DNA from: Actinomycetota bacterium
GTDB taxonomy: Bacteria; Actinomycetota; Actinomycetes; Nanopelagicales; Nanopelagicaceae
Direction of reading: 5' to 3'
DNA length: 53,923 bases
Assembly (NCBI GenBank): GCA_009699575.1
Contig: WLNY01000010.1
Span: 1-53,923, forward strand
This document shows positions 1-8,755 of the stretch, one piece after another (position 1 is the stretch's first letter; each line of letters begins with the position of its first letter). The notes beneath the pieces are model-generated. The model worked only from the letters and a program-made list of their open reading frames with translations, searched no databases and was not told where the DNA came from. Position numbers and translations under genes: made by a program.

Positions 1-1779
1 CTTTCCGAGCTAGGTGGCGCTGACGCCATTTCTCTTCGGCGCATTCGAAGAGCGCTTCTCTCCCATCGACTAGAAGGCGACCTTCGTCCGGGCAATCAAC
101 TTTTAATTGATGCAATCAACACCGGAGATTTTTCAATTGACGAATGCGGGCCGATTATTCGAGTGCACGACTTGCTTGAAAAAGCTCGAAAGATTCTTTA
201 TAAGAAAGATTCTCGAGCAGAAGATTTACTCTGGGCAATATGGAATAACGCGCTCAATAGTGATGGTGCATCTTTAAGCCAAACGTGGCAGTCAACAGCG
301 CTTCGTGGTGGCAATCGTGGTGCAAGTGCTGATCGAGATCTTGATGCAATGATGCAGCTCTTTGAATCGGCACATAGATTCTCCGAACGATTCCCACTCT
401 CTGGCCCCAAGGCATTTATTGAAGAGATCTCTCGCGAAGAAATAGTTGGAGATGTCATTACTTCTAAAGGAGTACGAGTAGATGCCGTTGAAATTCTAAC
501 CGTTCACTCTGCAAAGGGTCGAGAATGGGAATTGGTCGCAATAGCAGGAGTGCAAGAAGGCGTGTGGCCCAATCTTCGTCAGCGAAGTTCGCTACTTGGT
601 TCTGAACGACTTGTTGAACGTGAACGCCATGGTGACTTACCTCGTGCGCAACTCGATACTATTTCTGCCAGCGCACTGCTTGAAGATGAACGCAGATTGA
701 TTCACGTCGCTACTACACGAGCACAAAAAAAGATTTTCATCACAGCGGTCTCTAGAGACGAGGATCAACCTTCACAATTTTTTGAAGAAATATACGAGCA
801 TCTTCATCAAGAAAATCCTGGTCTCATTTTAGATAGTGAAATTCCCCGCGCCATCACACCTAGTGCTCTGGTCGCTGCACTTCGTCGAGCCCTCGATGGA
901 TCCGATTCAACCGTCGCTGCATCAATCATTAAGAAATTATCCGACGCAGGCATTTCAACCGCCGACGTACATTCGTGGGCTGGTGTGAACCACGTAAGTA
1001 CGGACTTACCAGTCGTTGCGCCTAGCGACCTTGTAATAGTGTCACCGAGCAGCTCGGAAAGTTTTGAAGAATGCGGAGTCAAATGGTTCCTTGAAAAAAA
1101 TGGTGGAAAAAATGGCGATAGCGTCGCTCAAGTACTTGGTTCTGCAATTCATGCATTTGCTGCGCTTATGGTTGAGCAGCCTCAACTCACGAAAGCGGAC
1201 CTCATCGCAAAACTTGAATCATCGTGGAATCTTATTGACCCAAATCAAGGATGGGTGAGCAAGACCTCCTTAAAAAAGGCAATTGCAATGATCGAACGAT
1301 TTGTTCGTTATCACGTGGAATCAAAGCGCACAGTGGTAGGAGTTGAGCTGAAATTCGATGTATCTGTTGGAAGAGCTCGCATCATGGGAAGCGTTGATCG
1401 CCTTGAAGTTGCCTCTGATGGATCCCTTTACGTAATTGATTTCAAAACAAGCAAGACTCCCATTAGCAAAGAGGATGCAAAGGAAAATCTGCAATTGCGA
1501 AGTTACCAACTCGCCGTTGCCGAAGGAGGATTCCTAGCCCATAGTGAGAGCGTAACTCCTTCCGGTGCTGCCTTAATTTATCTCGGTCATGACAAAAAGA
1601 GCATCTCCAAACGCGATCAAGAGGAATTCGATCTTGATCTTATGCGCGAGAAGGTTTCACAAATTGCTGATGGAATGGGATCTCATCATTTTAAGGCTGC
1701 GACAAATAAAAGGTGTAAAGAGTGCCCTGTGCGCTCTTCATGTCCAATTCAAGCAGAAGGTCGAAGTGTGATCCAATGA
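1..1779 (+). CDS. adnA: AdnA-like DNA helicase-nuclease subunit (5' partial)
   Basis: The reading frame is open from base 1, so the N-terminal motor with Walker A lies outside the window; the GTG at 163 is internal. Visible parts are helicase motif V (TVHSAKG, about 496-516), motif VI (VATTRAQ, near 706-726) and a C-terminal RecB-type nuclease with D at 1438-1440 followed by FKTS. Cysteines at about 1072, 1714, 1723 and 1741 (C...CxxCx5C) match the Fe-S staple of AddB/AdnA-type nucleases. In mycobacteria AdnA pairs with AdnB to resect double-strand breaks. The stop overlaps the adnB start by 4 bases (ATGA), indicating translational coupling. Symbol assigned from domain layout and the adnA-adnB order; an unrelated UvrD/RecB fusion is less likely. 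Confidence 0.88.
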   Translation, partial: LSELGGADAISLRRIRRALLSHRLEGDLRPGNQLLIDAINTGDFSIDECGPIIRVHDLLEKARKILYKKDSRAEDLLWAIWNNALNSDGASLSQTWQSTALRGGNRGASADRDLDAMMQLFESAHRFSERFPLSGPKAFIEEISREEIVGDVITSKGVRVDAVEILTVHSAKGREWELVAIAGVQEGVWPNLRQRSSLLGSERLVERERHGDLPRAQLDTISASALLEDERRLIHVATTRAQKKIFITAVSRDEDQPSQFFEEIYEHLHQENPGLILDSEIPRAITPSALVAALRRALDGSDSTVAASIIKKLSDAGISTADVHSWAGVNHVSTDLPVVAPSDLVIVSPSSSESFEECGVKWFLEKNGGKNGDSVAQVLGSAIHAFAALMVEQPQLTKADLIAKLESSWNLIDPNQGWVSKTSLKKAIAMIERFVRYHVESKRTVVGVELKFDVSVGRARIMGSVDRLEVASDGSLYVIDFKTSKTPISKEDAKENLQLRSYQLAVAEGGFLAHSESVTPSGAALIYLGHDKKSISKRDQEEFDLDLMREKVSQIADGMGSHHFKAATNKRCKECPVRSSCPIQAEGRSVIQ

Positions 1780-4700
1780 TTGAAAAATATTCACCATTTG
1801 ATATTGCACGCGCCCTTCGCGACTCGGGTGTGAAATTTCCTGATCCGACCCCCGAACAAGCGCTCATCATTTGCGCCCCACTTGAACCTGCAGTTGTGAT
1901 TGCTGGTGCTGGTTCGGGTAAAACAGAAACCATGAGCGCGCGAGTGCTCTACCTTGTGGCTAATGGATTTGTCCGACCTGATGAAATTCTGGGTCTTACC
2001 TTCACTCGAAAAGCCGCAAGTGAACTCTCTACACGTATTCGAAATAGATTACGGCAACTTCGGGCTGCAGGTCTTATCGATGAAAACACCCCTATCGATA
2101 CATCTGTGACGACCTACCATTCGTACGCTGGGCGCATTCTCAATGAACATGCAATTCGTTTCGGAATTGATGCAACAACTGATCCACTGGGCGAAGCAGC
2201 GATTTGGCAAATTGCATCTGATGTCGTACGTAACTGGCCGGATGAGAATTTCACAAACGAGAGTGCAGTAAGCACCGTAATTGATGACGTGATTGGGTTA
2301 TCCAAATTAATCCTAGAACATAAAGTTGATGTTGCAGACATTGCGCGCGAGGACAACAAAACTCTCACCGAACTAATGCGTATTGGTGGTGATGGCAATG
2401 ACGAAGTAAGGAAAGCAGTCCGAACTGCTCAACAAAGAATCGCACTTCTTCCATTGGTGGAAGAGTTCAATAAAATACGTGAACGAGATGGTGAACTTTC
2501 CTTTGATGATCAAATGGCATTTGCAGCAAATATTGCGGAGGAGTTTGCTGACGTCGGCGAAATCGAACGAGGAAAATACGCAGTTGTTTTATTAGACGAA
2601 TACCAAGATACCTCGCAATCACAAGTACGAATGCTGAGTGCTCTCTATGGAAATGGCCATCCTGTGATGGCGGTGGGAGATCCCTGCCAGGCTATTTATA
2701 CGTGGCGTGGTGCTTCAGCAGGAACTATTGGTTCTTTTGATCAGTATTTTCCAAAGTTAAAAAATCAGAACGGTGATTCGGTCTTTAGCCTTTCAGTTAC
2801 TTTTCGAAACGATCAGGTAATTCTTGATGTTGCTAACTCAATTTCAGCCCAAATCCGATTAACGTCATCGGTGCCCGTGCAGCCACTGCACGCACGAATA
2901 GGTGCCGGCCAAGGTGAGTTAGCTTATGGAATCTTTGAAACTATCGAGGCAGAGGCCCAAGCCATCGCGCAATATTTCAGTGAATTGTGGTTCTCACCCA
3001 TCCGAGAAGAACAACGGGACGAGGAAAAGCAATCCTTTGCAGTGCTCGTGCGCAAACGCTCGCAAATGACTGAAATCGAAAGCGCGTTGAGCAAAATGAA
3101 TATTCCAGTTGAGGTGATTGGAGTAGCTGGGCTAGTGCACGTTCCTGAAGTTGCAGATGTTGTGTCCTTGATGAAAATTCTCACCAATCCAGACGCTGGC
3201 ACATCGCTTATGCGCCACCTAACTGGCCCACGATTGGCTCTCGGGGCTAAAGATATTGCTGCCCTTGGAAATTATTCTCGCAAGCGCGCAAAATCACTTC
3301 ACGAAGATTCCAAAACATTTATAGATAAAATTGCAGCAGGCAATCCTGAGGAATCAGAAGCAGATGATCAATATCTGGGTTCCCTCATTGATGCACTTGA
3401 TGAAATTTCAAGCGCACCAGAAAAAGACTTTAGCCCAGTTGGGTTTAAGCGCTTAGTAGATTTTGCACACGATTTACGTAAGTTACGTTCTCGCGCAGGT
3501 GGATCTATCATTGATTTAATTACTGAGATTGAAAATTACCTTTCATTAGATCTTGAACTCGCGCTGCGTGATGGTGGAAATAATGGGCGGCGACATCTAG
3601 ATCGTTTTCTCGATGAAGCAAGTAAATTTAATCGTTCTGGTGGAACCATTTCAGCCTTCCTTGAATGGCTAGATGTCTCGACTAAGCGTGAAGGGGGCCT
3701 TAAATCAGGGGCTCCCGAAGTACGTCGAGATGTGGTTCAGATTCTCACAGTTCATACCGCGAAAGGCGCCGAGTGGGATGTTGTTGCAGTTCCTGGGCTC
3801 GCACAGGGGACTTTTCCAGCTAATAACACACAGGATCCAGACAATTGGATCTCTAATGAGAAACATATTCCATTTACATTGCGCGGTGACGGCAACGAAC
3901 TTCCAGCCTTTTCACTTTCTCAATGCACGAAAGATAGCGAAGCAAGTAAAGTAATCAAATCGTATGCAAAATTATGTACGGAAATAAAAATGCGAGAGGA
4001 AATACGTTTGGGGTATGTGGCAGTGACTCGTGCACGTACTCACTTACTCTGCACAACGTCATGGTGGCGCGATGGCACCACCGTGGTTGATCCAAGTGAA
4101 ATTTTCTTGCATGTCCAGGAAGTTGCTAATAAAGGCAACGCTCGACTGATTAATCTTTCGGAAGCCCCCATTGATGGTGCTAAAAATCCAAAAATTGAAA
4201 ACCCGCGCTTTGAAATGTGGCCTTACGATGCTCTAGGCGAGAAACGTGCACAATTTGATGCCACAATTGAAATGGTTCAATCTTCAAAAGCCCATGATCT
4301 GACACCAACCGGCGAAACAGAAATCGATTCATGGATAGAAGATGCACAAGCGCTCATTGCAGAATCGTTACAAGAGCAATACCCAGATCTTGAGGTTGCT
4401 CTTCCTTCTAGGTTATCGACGTCAACTCTTGTCGCCCTGCATGCAGATCCAGAGGCGCTTGCACTGTCAATCCGCAGACCAATGCCACGATCGCAAGATG
4501 AATATTCCAGGCGAGGAACTTCATTTCACCTGTGGGTTGAAAAACAATTTGGCGCTGCGACACTTTTTGATGATGATGATTTGGATTACTTGGATCCGAT
4601 TGAAGAGGATGCAAAACTTGAAGATTTGAAAAAAGCCTGGCTTTCCAGTGATTTTGCCAGTCGCCAACCCGCAGCGATTGAAGTGCCCTTTGAAACAGTG

Positions 4701-4979
4701 ATTTCAGGGGTCCTTGTGCGTGGGCGTATTGATGCGATTTATCGCGCTGATGATGGGTATGAAGTTGTTGACTGGAAAACTGGTTCGAAGAAGTTGGGAG
4801 CGTCAGCTGCAATTCAGTTGGCAATCTACCGCTTAGCGTGGGCAAAGCTCAATAATATTAGCGTTGAAAAAGTGAGTGCAGCCTTTCACTATGTCCCAAC
4901 TTCAGTGACAGATCGACCTGCTGATTTATTCGGTGAAGTCGATTTAATTAAGATGCTAAACGCTTTTAAAACTAAGTGA
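1776..4979 (+). CDS. adnB: AdnB-like ATP-dependent helicase-nuclease
   Basis: A 1067-residue UvrD-like SF1 motor fused to a RecB-family nuclease, the second subunit of the actinobacterial break-resection machine. Walker A GAGSGKT is at residues 44-50, motif II DEYQD starts at 274, motif III reads GDPCQAIYTWRG, motif V TVHTAKG, motif VI YVAVTRAR. The nuclease has D986 (RGRIDAIY) and D999 (VVDWKTG) followed by a QLAIYR helix, so catalytic residues look intact. I chose ATG 1776 because it overlaps the adnA stop as ATGA; a frame-open ATG at 1722 would overlap adnA by 58 bases. In mycobacteria the AdnB motor is the one that drives translocation (family knowledge). It overlaps the convergent EEP gene by 8 bases at its 3' end. 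Confidence 0.92.
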   Translation: MIEKYSPFDIARALRDSGVKFPDPTPEQALIICAPLEPAVVIAGAGSGKTETMSARVLYLVANGFVRPDEILGLTFTRKAASELSTRIRNRLRQLRAAGLIDENTPIDTSVTTYHSYAGRILNEHAIRFGIDATTDPLGEAAIWQIASDVVRNWPDENFTNESAVSTVIDDVIGLSKLILEHKVDVADIAREDNKTLTELMRIGGDGNDEVRKAVRTAQQRIALLPLVEEFNKIRERDGELSFDDQMAFAANIAEEFADVGEIERGKYAVVLLDEYQDTSQSQVRMLSALYGNGHPVMAVGDPCQAIYTWRGASAGTIGSFDQYFPKLKNQNGDSVFSLSVTFRNDQVILDVANSISAQIRLTSSVPVQPLHARIGAGQGELAYGIFETIEAEAQAIAQYFSELWFSPIREEQRDEEKQSFAVLVRKRSQMTEIESALSKMNIPVEVIGVAGLVHVPEVADVVSLMKILTNPDAGTSLMRHLTGPRLALGAKDIAALGNYSRKRAKSLHEDSKTFIDKIAAGNPEESEADDQYLGSLIDALDEISSAPEKDFSPVGFKRLVDFAHDLRKLRSRAGGSIIDLITEIENYLSLDLELALRDGGNNGRRHLDRFLDEASKFNRSGGTISAFLEWLDVSTKREGGLKSGAPEVRRDVVQILTVHTAKGAEWDVVAVPGLAQGTFPANNTQDPDNWISNEKHIPFTLRGDGNELPAFSLSQCTKDSEASKVIKSYAKLCTEIKMREEIRLGYVAVTRARTHLLCTTSWWRDGTTVVDPSEIFLHVQEVANKGNARLINLSEAPIDGAKNPKIENPRFEMWPYDALGEKRAQFDATIEMVQSSKAHDLTPTGETEIDSWIEDAQALIAESLQEQYPDLEVALPSRLSTSTLVALHADPEALALSIRRPMPRSQDEYSRRGTSFHLWVEKQFGAATLFDDDDLDYLDPIEEDAKLEDLKKAWLSSDFASRQPAAIEVPFETVISGVLVRGRIDAIYRADDGYEVVDWKTGSKKLGASAAIQLAIYRLAWAKLNNISVEKVSAAFHYVPTSVTDRPADLFGEVDLIKMLNAFKTK

Positions 4980-5757
4980 TTGAGACACTAATTGGTAAGT
5001 GATCGCTTATCCCTGTCGAAATTGTTGCAATATGTTCGAACTGTATATCAATCTCTTTTGTTAAAATGTAATCAAATTGAATTTTCGGTGACCAACTCGG
5101 ATAAGTATTTTGTAAAATAAGAGACTTCCATTGGGATCCCACTGTAGGTAGATTCTTTGGCAAGTTAAGGTCACCCATAATGATTGTTCGAGGTCCCGAA
5201 AACTTCTTTAACTTGTTGAGTTGACGAACATTAAAGCCTGGAACAAAAGAGAGATGCGTTGTGATAATTGTCCAGCCGTTCTCCAAGTGTGCAACAAGGG
5301 CAACTCTTGGCTCATCACGTACATAAATGAAGCGAGGTTTCATTTTCTGCCCAGACTCAGTTTCGCCAGGAATAATAAGTGGCATGCCAATTGGTGAGTT
5401 CCCGAGTTCAATTCTTTCAAAAGATTTCACAGGTATTTTCGATGCAATTCCAATTCCGTACCCGCCTTCTGATCGTGGACTGCTTTCAGTGATGATTCTT
5501 TGATCATTCGAGTCCAACGGACGCCAGATCTCTCCAGGGGTTCCAATAATTGAAGGGGCGAAGGCCCAGTAGGGAGCGTTCATGGACTGTGCAATATCGC
5601 GCATTTGTTCAGATCGGCCAGTGCGAAGAAGCCCATGGTCAACTTCCTGAACGGCGAGCAGGTCGGCTCCAAGGCGCGCAACCGCCTGGTTCAGATTGCC
5701 ACCAGACCCAGGTGGCACGCTCATTGCGTGGAGCAGATTCCACGATGTCAGTCTCAT
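4972..5757 (-). CDS. Endonuclease/exonuclease/phosphatase (EEP) family protein
   Basis: A 261-residue protein with the ordered EEP motifs: TSWNLLH at the N terminus, AVQEVD with the metal-binding Glu, MGDLNLP, and SDHLPI near the C terminus. The fold covers Mg-dependent phosphoesterases (AP endonucleases, sphingomyelinases, nucleases), and the substrate cannot be told from sequence. No signal peptide is seen, so it is probably cytoplasmic. ATG 5757 is preferred; a GTG at 5763 adds two residues. It starts only 27 bases from the divergent nudC start, so any promoters must overlap neighbouring coding sequence or the mRNAs are leaderless. Its 3' end overlaps adnB by 8 bases. Confidence 0.8.
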   Translation of the reverse strand: MRLTSWNLLHAMSVPPGSGGNLNQAVARLGADLLAVQEVDHGLLRTGRSEQMRDIAQSMNAPYWAFAPSIIGTPGEIWRPLDSNDQRIITESSPRSEGGYGIGIASKIPVKSFERIELGNSPIGMPLIIPGETESGQKMKPRFIYVRDEPRVALVAHLENGWTIITTHLSFVPGFNVRQLNKLKKFSGPRTIIMGDLNLPKNLPTVGSQWKSLILQNTYPSWSPKIQFDYILTKEIDIQFEHIATISTGISDHLPISVSIT

Positions 5758-5784
5758 GCGCACAGGCTAGTAGCGTTGGCTTCC

Positions 5785-6726
5785 ATGAGCGCGATAAATC
5801 TATTCCCCGCGCCCTTAGATCGAGCCGGTGATCTTCGGGCGGATTCGAACGCCCTCGATTCCCTTTGGCTAAGGGCGAAAATTGCTCGGGTCCATGCTGG
5901 GCGAATTGCCGCAAACGAAAATGAAATCACATACCTTTCTTCGCAAGGTGTCAGCGAATTAATAGAGTCGCACTCTCTCGAACTAGGTGAGAGATATTTC
6001 CTCGGCATTGATCGAGCGACAGATACTCCATATTTTGCTTGGGATACATCGGCTGTCGATGACCTACTCAGCGATGATGTGAAAAATGAAGGCATGAAGA
6101 GTTTGAGAGAGCTCGGACATGTATTTGATATCAACTCGATTCAAATAGCGATGCATGCAATTGCATTAGCAAATTGGCATGAAGCACATCCGCGGTGTTC
6201 CAGATGTGGCGCGCAGACAATTGTTGGATTTGGCGGAGCGGTACGTACATGTATTGAGGATCAAAGCCAACATCATCCTCGTACCGATTCAGCCGTAATC
6301 GTTTTAATTAAAGACGTACAGAATCGAATTTTACTTGGCCACCAGCCAATGTGGCCCGATGGTCGCTTCTCAACCTTCGCTGGTTTTCTTGAACCAGGCG
6401 AAACGTTTGAGCAATGCGTGGAGCGTGAAGTTTTTGAGGAATCAGGCGTCGCACTCTCCGACATTACATACTTAGGATCTCAGCCGTGGCCATTTCCTGC
6501 CTCCATCATGATTGCTTTTGAGGCAGTAGCTGTTGATCCTGAAAATGCCCGTCCCGACGGCGAAGAGATAACAGAAGTTCGGTGGTTTTCAAAAGCAGAA
6601 CTCAAGAGCGCTACTCTCGATGGCTCGTTACTTTTACCTCCATCAATTAGCGTTGCTCGCAAAATGATTGCAGGGTGGTACGGCGAAGGCGCTGATCAAC
6701 TCGATGGCGGCCAAACATGGCGTTAA
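5785..6726 (+). CDS. nudC: NAD(H) pyrophosphatase / NAD-RNA decapping Nudix hydrolase NudC
   Basis: A 313-residue NudC-type Nudix protein, which hydrolyses NADH to NMNH and AMP and in some bacteria removes NAD caps from RNA. The zinc-ribbon region has C138, C141 and C156, then an SQHHPRTD stretch typical of actinobacterial copies in place of a fourth cysteine. A complete Nudix box (Gx5Ex7REVxEExGV) spans 200-222. The NudC signature SQPWPFPAS is at 232-240 and separates it from generic Nudix enzymes. ATG 5785 was chosen; the frame is open back to 5605, but that extension overlaps the divergent EEP gene and has no homology that I recognise. Its stop overlaps the uvrD2 start by 10 bases. Confidence 0.93.
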   Translation: MSAINLFPAPLDRAGDLRADSNALDSLWLRAKIARVHAGRIAANENEITYLSSQGVSELIESHSLELGERYFLGIDRATDTPYFAWDTSAVDDLLSDDVKNEGMKSLRELGHVFDINSIQIAMHAIALANWHEAHPRCSRCGAQTIVGFGGAVRTCIEDQSQHHPRTDSAVIVLIKDVQNRILLGHQPMWPDGRFSTFAGFLEPGETFEQCVEREVFEESGVALSDITYLGSQPWPFPASIMIAFEAVAVDPENARPDGEEITEVRWFSKAELKSATLDGSLLLPPSISVARKMIAGWYGEGADQLDGGQTWR

Positions 6727-8393
6727 CCTCGCAAGAGATTCTTGATGCACTCGATGAAGAACAAAAAGAAGTAGTTCTCACAACACGTGGTCCCGTATGT
6801 GTAATTGCAGGTGCAGGAACTGGAAAAACACGAGCCATCACACACCGTATTGCGTACGCTGCATCAATTGGTGTGATGGATCCTAATAAAGTTTTAGCTT
6901 TGACTTTTACCGCGCGTGCAGCCGGGGAAATGCGGACACGTCTTCGCAGCCTCGGAGTTCCAAATGTTGCGGCTCGAACTATTCACTCTGCAGCCCTCAA
7001 ACAACTTCTCTTTTTCTGGCCACAAGTTTTTGGGGGAAAGACACCTGAACTGATCACAAGTAAATCTTCTTTGCTTTCGGCATCAATTACGAGAGCGGGA
7101 TTGCAAGCAAGTATTCCAATTAACTCGCGAGATTTGCTCCGTGATATTGCCGCAGAAATTGAGTGGGCAAAAGTTTCTCAAATTGCACCAGAAGATTACA
7201 TAGTAGAAACTGAAAAGCGCTCACAGAAGCCACGTATTAATTCCGCGCAAGTTGCTCAAGTGTATGCCGCCTATGAAAGCGTAAAGAAACAAGAGCATGC
7301 TATGGATTTCGAAGATGTTTTATTATTGACGACGGCGATGATAGAGCAAGAGAGAGAAGTGCGAGAAAGAGTTCACGATCAGTATCGTTTCTTCACAATC
7401 GATGAATATCAAGATATCTCCCCTTTGCAGCAAAGACTGATTAATGCCTGGCTTGGAAGCCGACAGGAATTGTGTGTTGTTGGAGATCCAGCACAAACGA
7501 TTTATTCATTTGCTGGTGCTTCGCCAATTTTTCTCAATTCGTTTACGCAACGATTCCCCGATGCTCACGTTGTACGACTGACAAGTGGATATCGATCTAC
7601 TCCTGAAATAACTTTTATGGCGAACGCAGTATTGCGTAGTGCTTCGATGGGACATGAGTTAGTTGCTCACAATGACCATGGATCAAAACCAACTGTGAGC
7701 GGATACTCGGATGAAAGTTCAGAAATAGAGGGGGTAGTTGGAGATATCGCAGCTCTTCTAGGTGAAGGTGCGCAAGCGCAAGAAATAGCGATATTGGCAC
7801 GGACAAACAATCAACTTAACGCGATTGAACGTTCAATTCGTAGCGCAGGTGTTCCATATCAAGTTCGAAACAATGAGAGATTTTTTGACAGGATGGATGT
7901 TCGAGAGTTTCTTAAAGGAGTGCGTACTGCATCAGTTATTCCAACAGAAGGGGTCTACTGGTTAGATGAATTGCGTACGCTCGCACAACCATTCTTGAGC
8001 GGATCTAGTATTGATGGAATTGCTGGTTTATTGCACCTTGCACGCGAACTTGATGCAGATGATGCATTCACACCAAAAACATTACGAAGTTACATACGTG
8101 AAATTGAAGACCGAGTGCAACAAAATAATCCGCCCACAATGCCCGTCATTACTTTGGCTACCCTTCATGCTGCTAAAGGGCTTGAATGGGAGCGGGTATT
8201 TCTTATCGGGGCAAGTGAGGGATTACTACCCCTTGAATCCGGAAATACCGGCGATGACACTGCTTTAATAAACGAAGAGCGTCGCCTCTTTTATGTTGGA
8301 ATCACACGGGCAAAATCTGATCTACGCATGAGTTATCGTGGGAATCCAAGTCGTTTCTTGCGTGAAGCTGGGTTACTGCCAAGTAATACATAG
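6717..8393 (+). CDS. uvrD2: UvrD2-like SF1 DNA helicase, short form
   Basis: A 558-residue ATP-dependent 3'-5' helicase. It shows Walker A GAGTGKT (32-38), motif Ia TFTARAAGEM, motif II DEYQD, motif III GDPAQTIYSFAG, motif IV SGYRSTPE, motif V TLHAAKGLEWE and motif VI FYVGITRAK. The position between nudC and whiB7 matches mycobacterial uvrD2. Mycobacterial UvrD2 is about 700 residues with an HRDC domain and a tetracysteine C-terminal region; this protein stops soon after motif VI (ending FLREAGLLPSNT), so both are absent. The stop is a clean TAG with no obvious frameshifted continuation. ATG 6717 overlaps nudC by 10 bases, so it is probably co-transcribed with it. Confidence 0.9.
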   Translation: MALTSQEILDALDEEQKEVVLTTRGPVCVIAGAGTGKTRAITHRIAYAASIGVMDPNKVLALTFTARAAGEMRTRLRSLGVPNVAARTIHSAALKQLLFFWPQVFGGKTPELITSKSSLLSASITRAGLQASIPINSRDLLRDIAAEIEWAKVSQIAPEDYIVETEKRSQKPRINSAQVAQVYAAYESVKKQEHAMDFEDVLLLTTAMIEQEREVRERVHDQYRFFTIDEYQDISPLQQRLINAWLGSRQELCVVGDPAQTIYSFAGASPIFLNSFTQRFPDAHVVRLTSGYRSTPEITFMANAVLRSASMGHELVAHNDHGSKPTVSGYSDESSEIEGVVGDIAALLGEGAQAQEIAILARTNNQLNAIERSIRSAGVPYQVRNNERFFDRMDVREFLKGVRTASVIPTEGVYWLDELRTLAQPFLSGSSIDGIAGLLHLARELDADDAFTPKTLRSYIREIEDRVQQNNPPTMPVITLATLHAAKGLEWERVFLIGASEGLLPLESGNTGDDTALINEERRLFYVGITRAKSDLRMSYRGNPSRFLREAGLLPSNT

Positions 8394-8486
8394 ATATCTC
8401 GAAATTTTATTAGGTTGCGCCAATTGTGGCCAATGCTTTATTCTTCTGGTTCACGAACGTATCAACTGAGGAAGGAAGTGCAACAG

Positions 8487-8636
8487 ATGTCACGCATCTC
8501 ACGCGCACTTAACGTTAACGCATCACGCGTTAGCGCACATCCTCATACCCGCACAAATTGGCCTACTGCTATAAAGCCAGCGTTTTACGCCGCTTTTTAC
8601 GCAGTGGATGAGGCCACTTGGGGCACTATCGAGTAA
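8487..8636 (+). CDS. whiB7 leader peptide (uORF), 49 codons
   Basis: A short ORF with a purine-rich ribosome site (GAGGAAGGAAG, ending 8 bases before the ATG), lying between uvrD2 and whiB7. The product is basic at the N terminus, with a repeated FYAAFYA segment and the ending DEATWGTIE. Codons 42-45 (8610-8621) form one arm of a potential antiterminator, and the stop lies 17 bases before the terminator stem. An 8-bp hairpin (8514-8521 with 8527-8534, one G-U) sits in the early part. In mycobacteria and Streptomyces whiB7/wblC is induced through uORF-dependent transcription attenuation; this peptide is inferred to be the sensing ORF. It is not expected to have a function of its own. Confidence 0.7.
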   Translation: MSRISRALNVNASRVSAHPHTRTNWPTAIKPAFYAAFYAVDEATWGTIE

Positions 8637-8662
8637 TCGAAAGTAGCCAAACCAAGGGCCTC
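8610..8662 (+). promoter_or_regulatory. whiB7 antiterminator helix
   Basis: Bases 8610-8621 (GAGGCCACTTGG) are complementary to 8652-8662 (CCAAGGGCCTC): 11 pairs with a single bulged A at 8616. The downstream strand includes 8654-8662, part of the 5' arm of the intrinsic terminator, so the two helices are mutually exclusive. The upstream strand lies in the last codons of the leader ORF. A ribosome finishing the ORF would cover it and let the terminator form; a ribosome stalled or absent upstream would leave it free and allow readthrough into whiB7. The pairings are seen directly; the logic is inferred. Confidence 0.72.
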
Positions 8663-8690
8663 GAATCCACAAAGGATTCGGGCCCTTTTT
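8654..8690 (+). terminator. Rho-independent terminator in the whiB7 leader
   Basis: A 14-bp stem: AAGGGCC (8654-8660) and CGAATCC (8662-8668) pair with GGATTCG (8674-8680) and GGCCCTT (8681-8687), with one bulged T and an ACAAA loop, ending in a run of T to 8690. It lies 66 bases before the whiB7 ATG, so it must be bypassed for whiB7 expression and acts as an attenuator, although it could also end uvrD2 transcripts. Confidence 0.9.
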
Positions 8691-8755
8691 CATTTCCCGA
8701 CCATGAAATACACATCAGAGATAAGAGACTACGAAGAGGAAGAAGGGTGAGAACT

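Noticed and set aside
163-1779. GTG at 163 as the real start of the first gene
   Set aside because: The frame is open back to base 1 and a helicase of this family needs its N-terminal motor, so the gene is cut by the window edge.
4408-4845. 145-codon minus-strand ORF inside adnB
   Set aside because: It lies fully inside the nuclease region of adnB, has no ribosome site or recognisable family, and is rich in His/Gln/Ser as expected for an antisense shadow.
8618-8755. N-terminal extension of WhiB7 through the leader
   Set aside because: It would be translated through the terminator stem and has no WhiB homology; the ATG at 8756 with a ribosome site fits the family.
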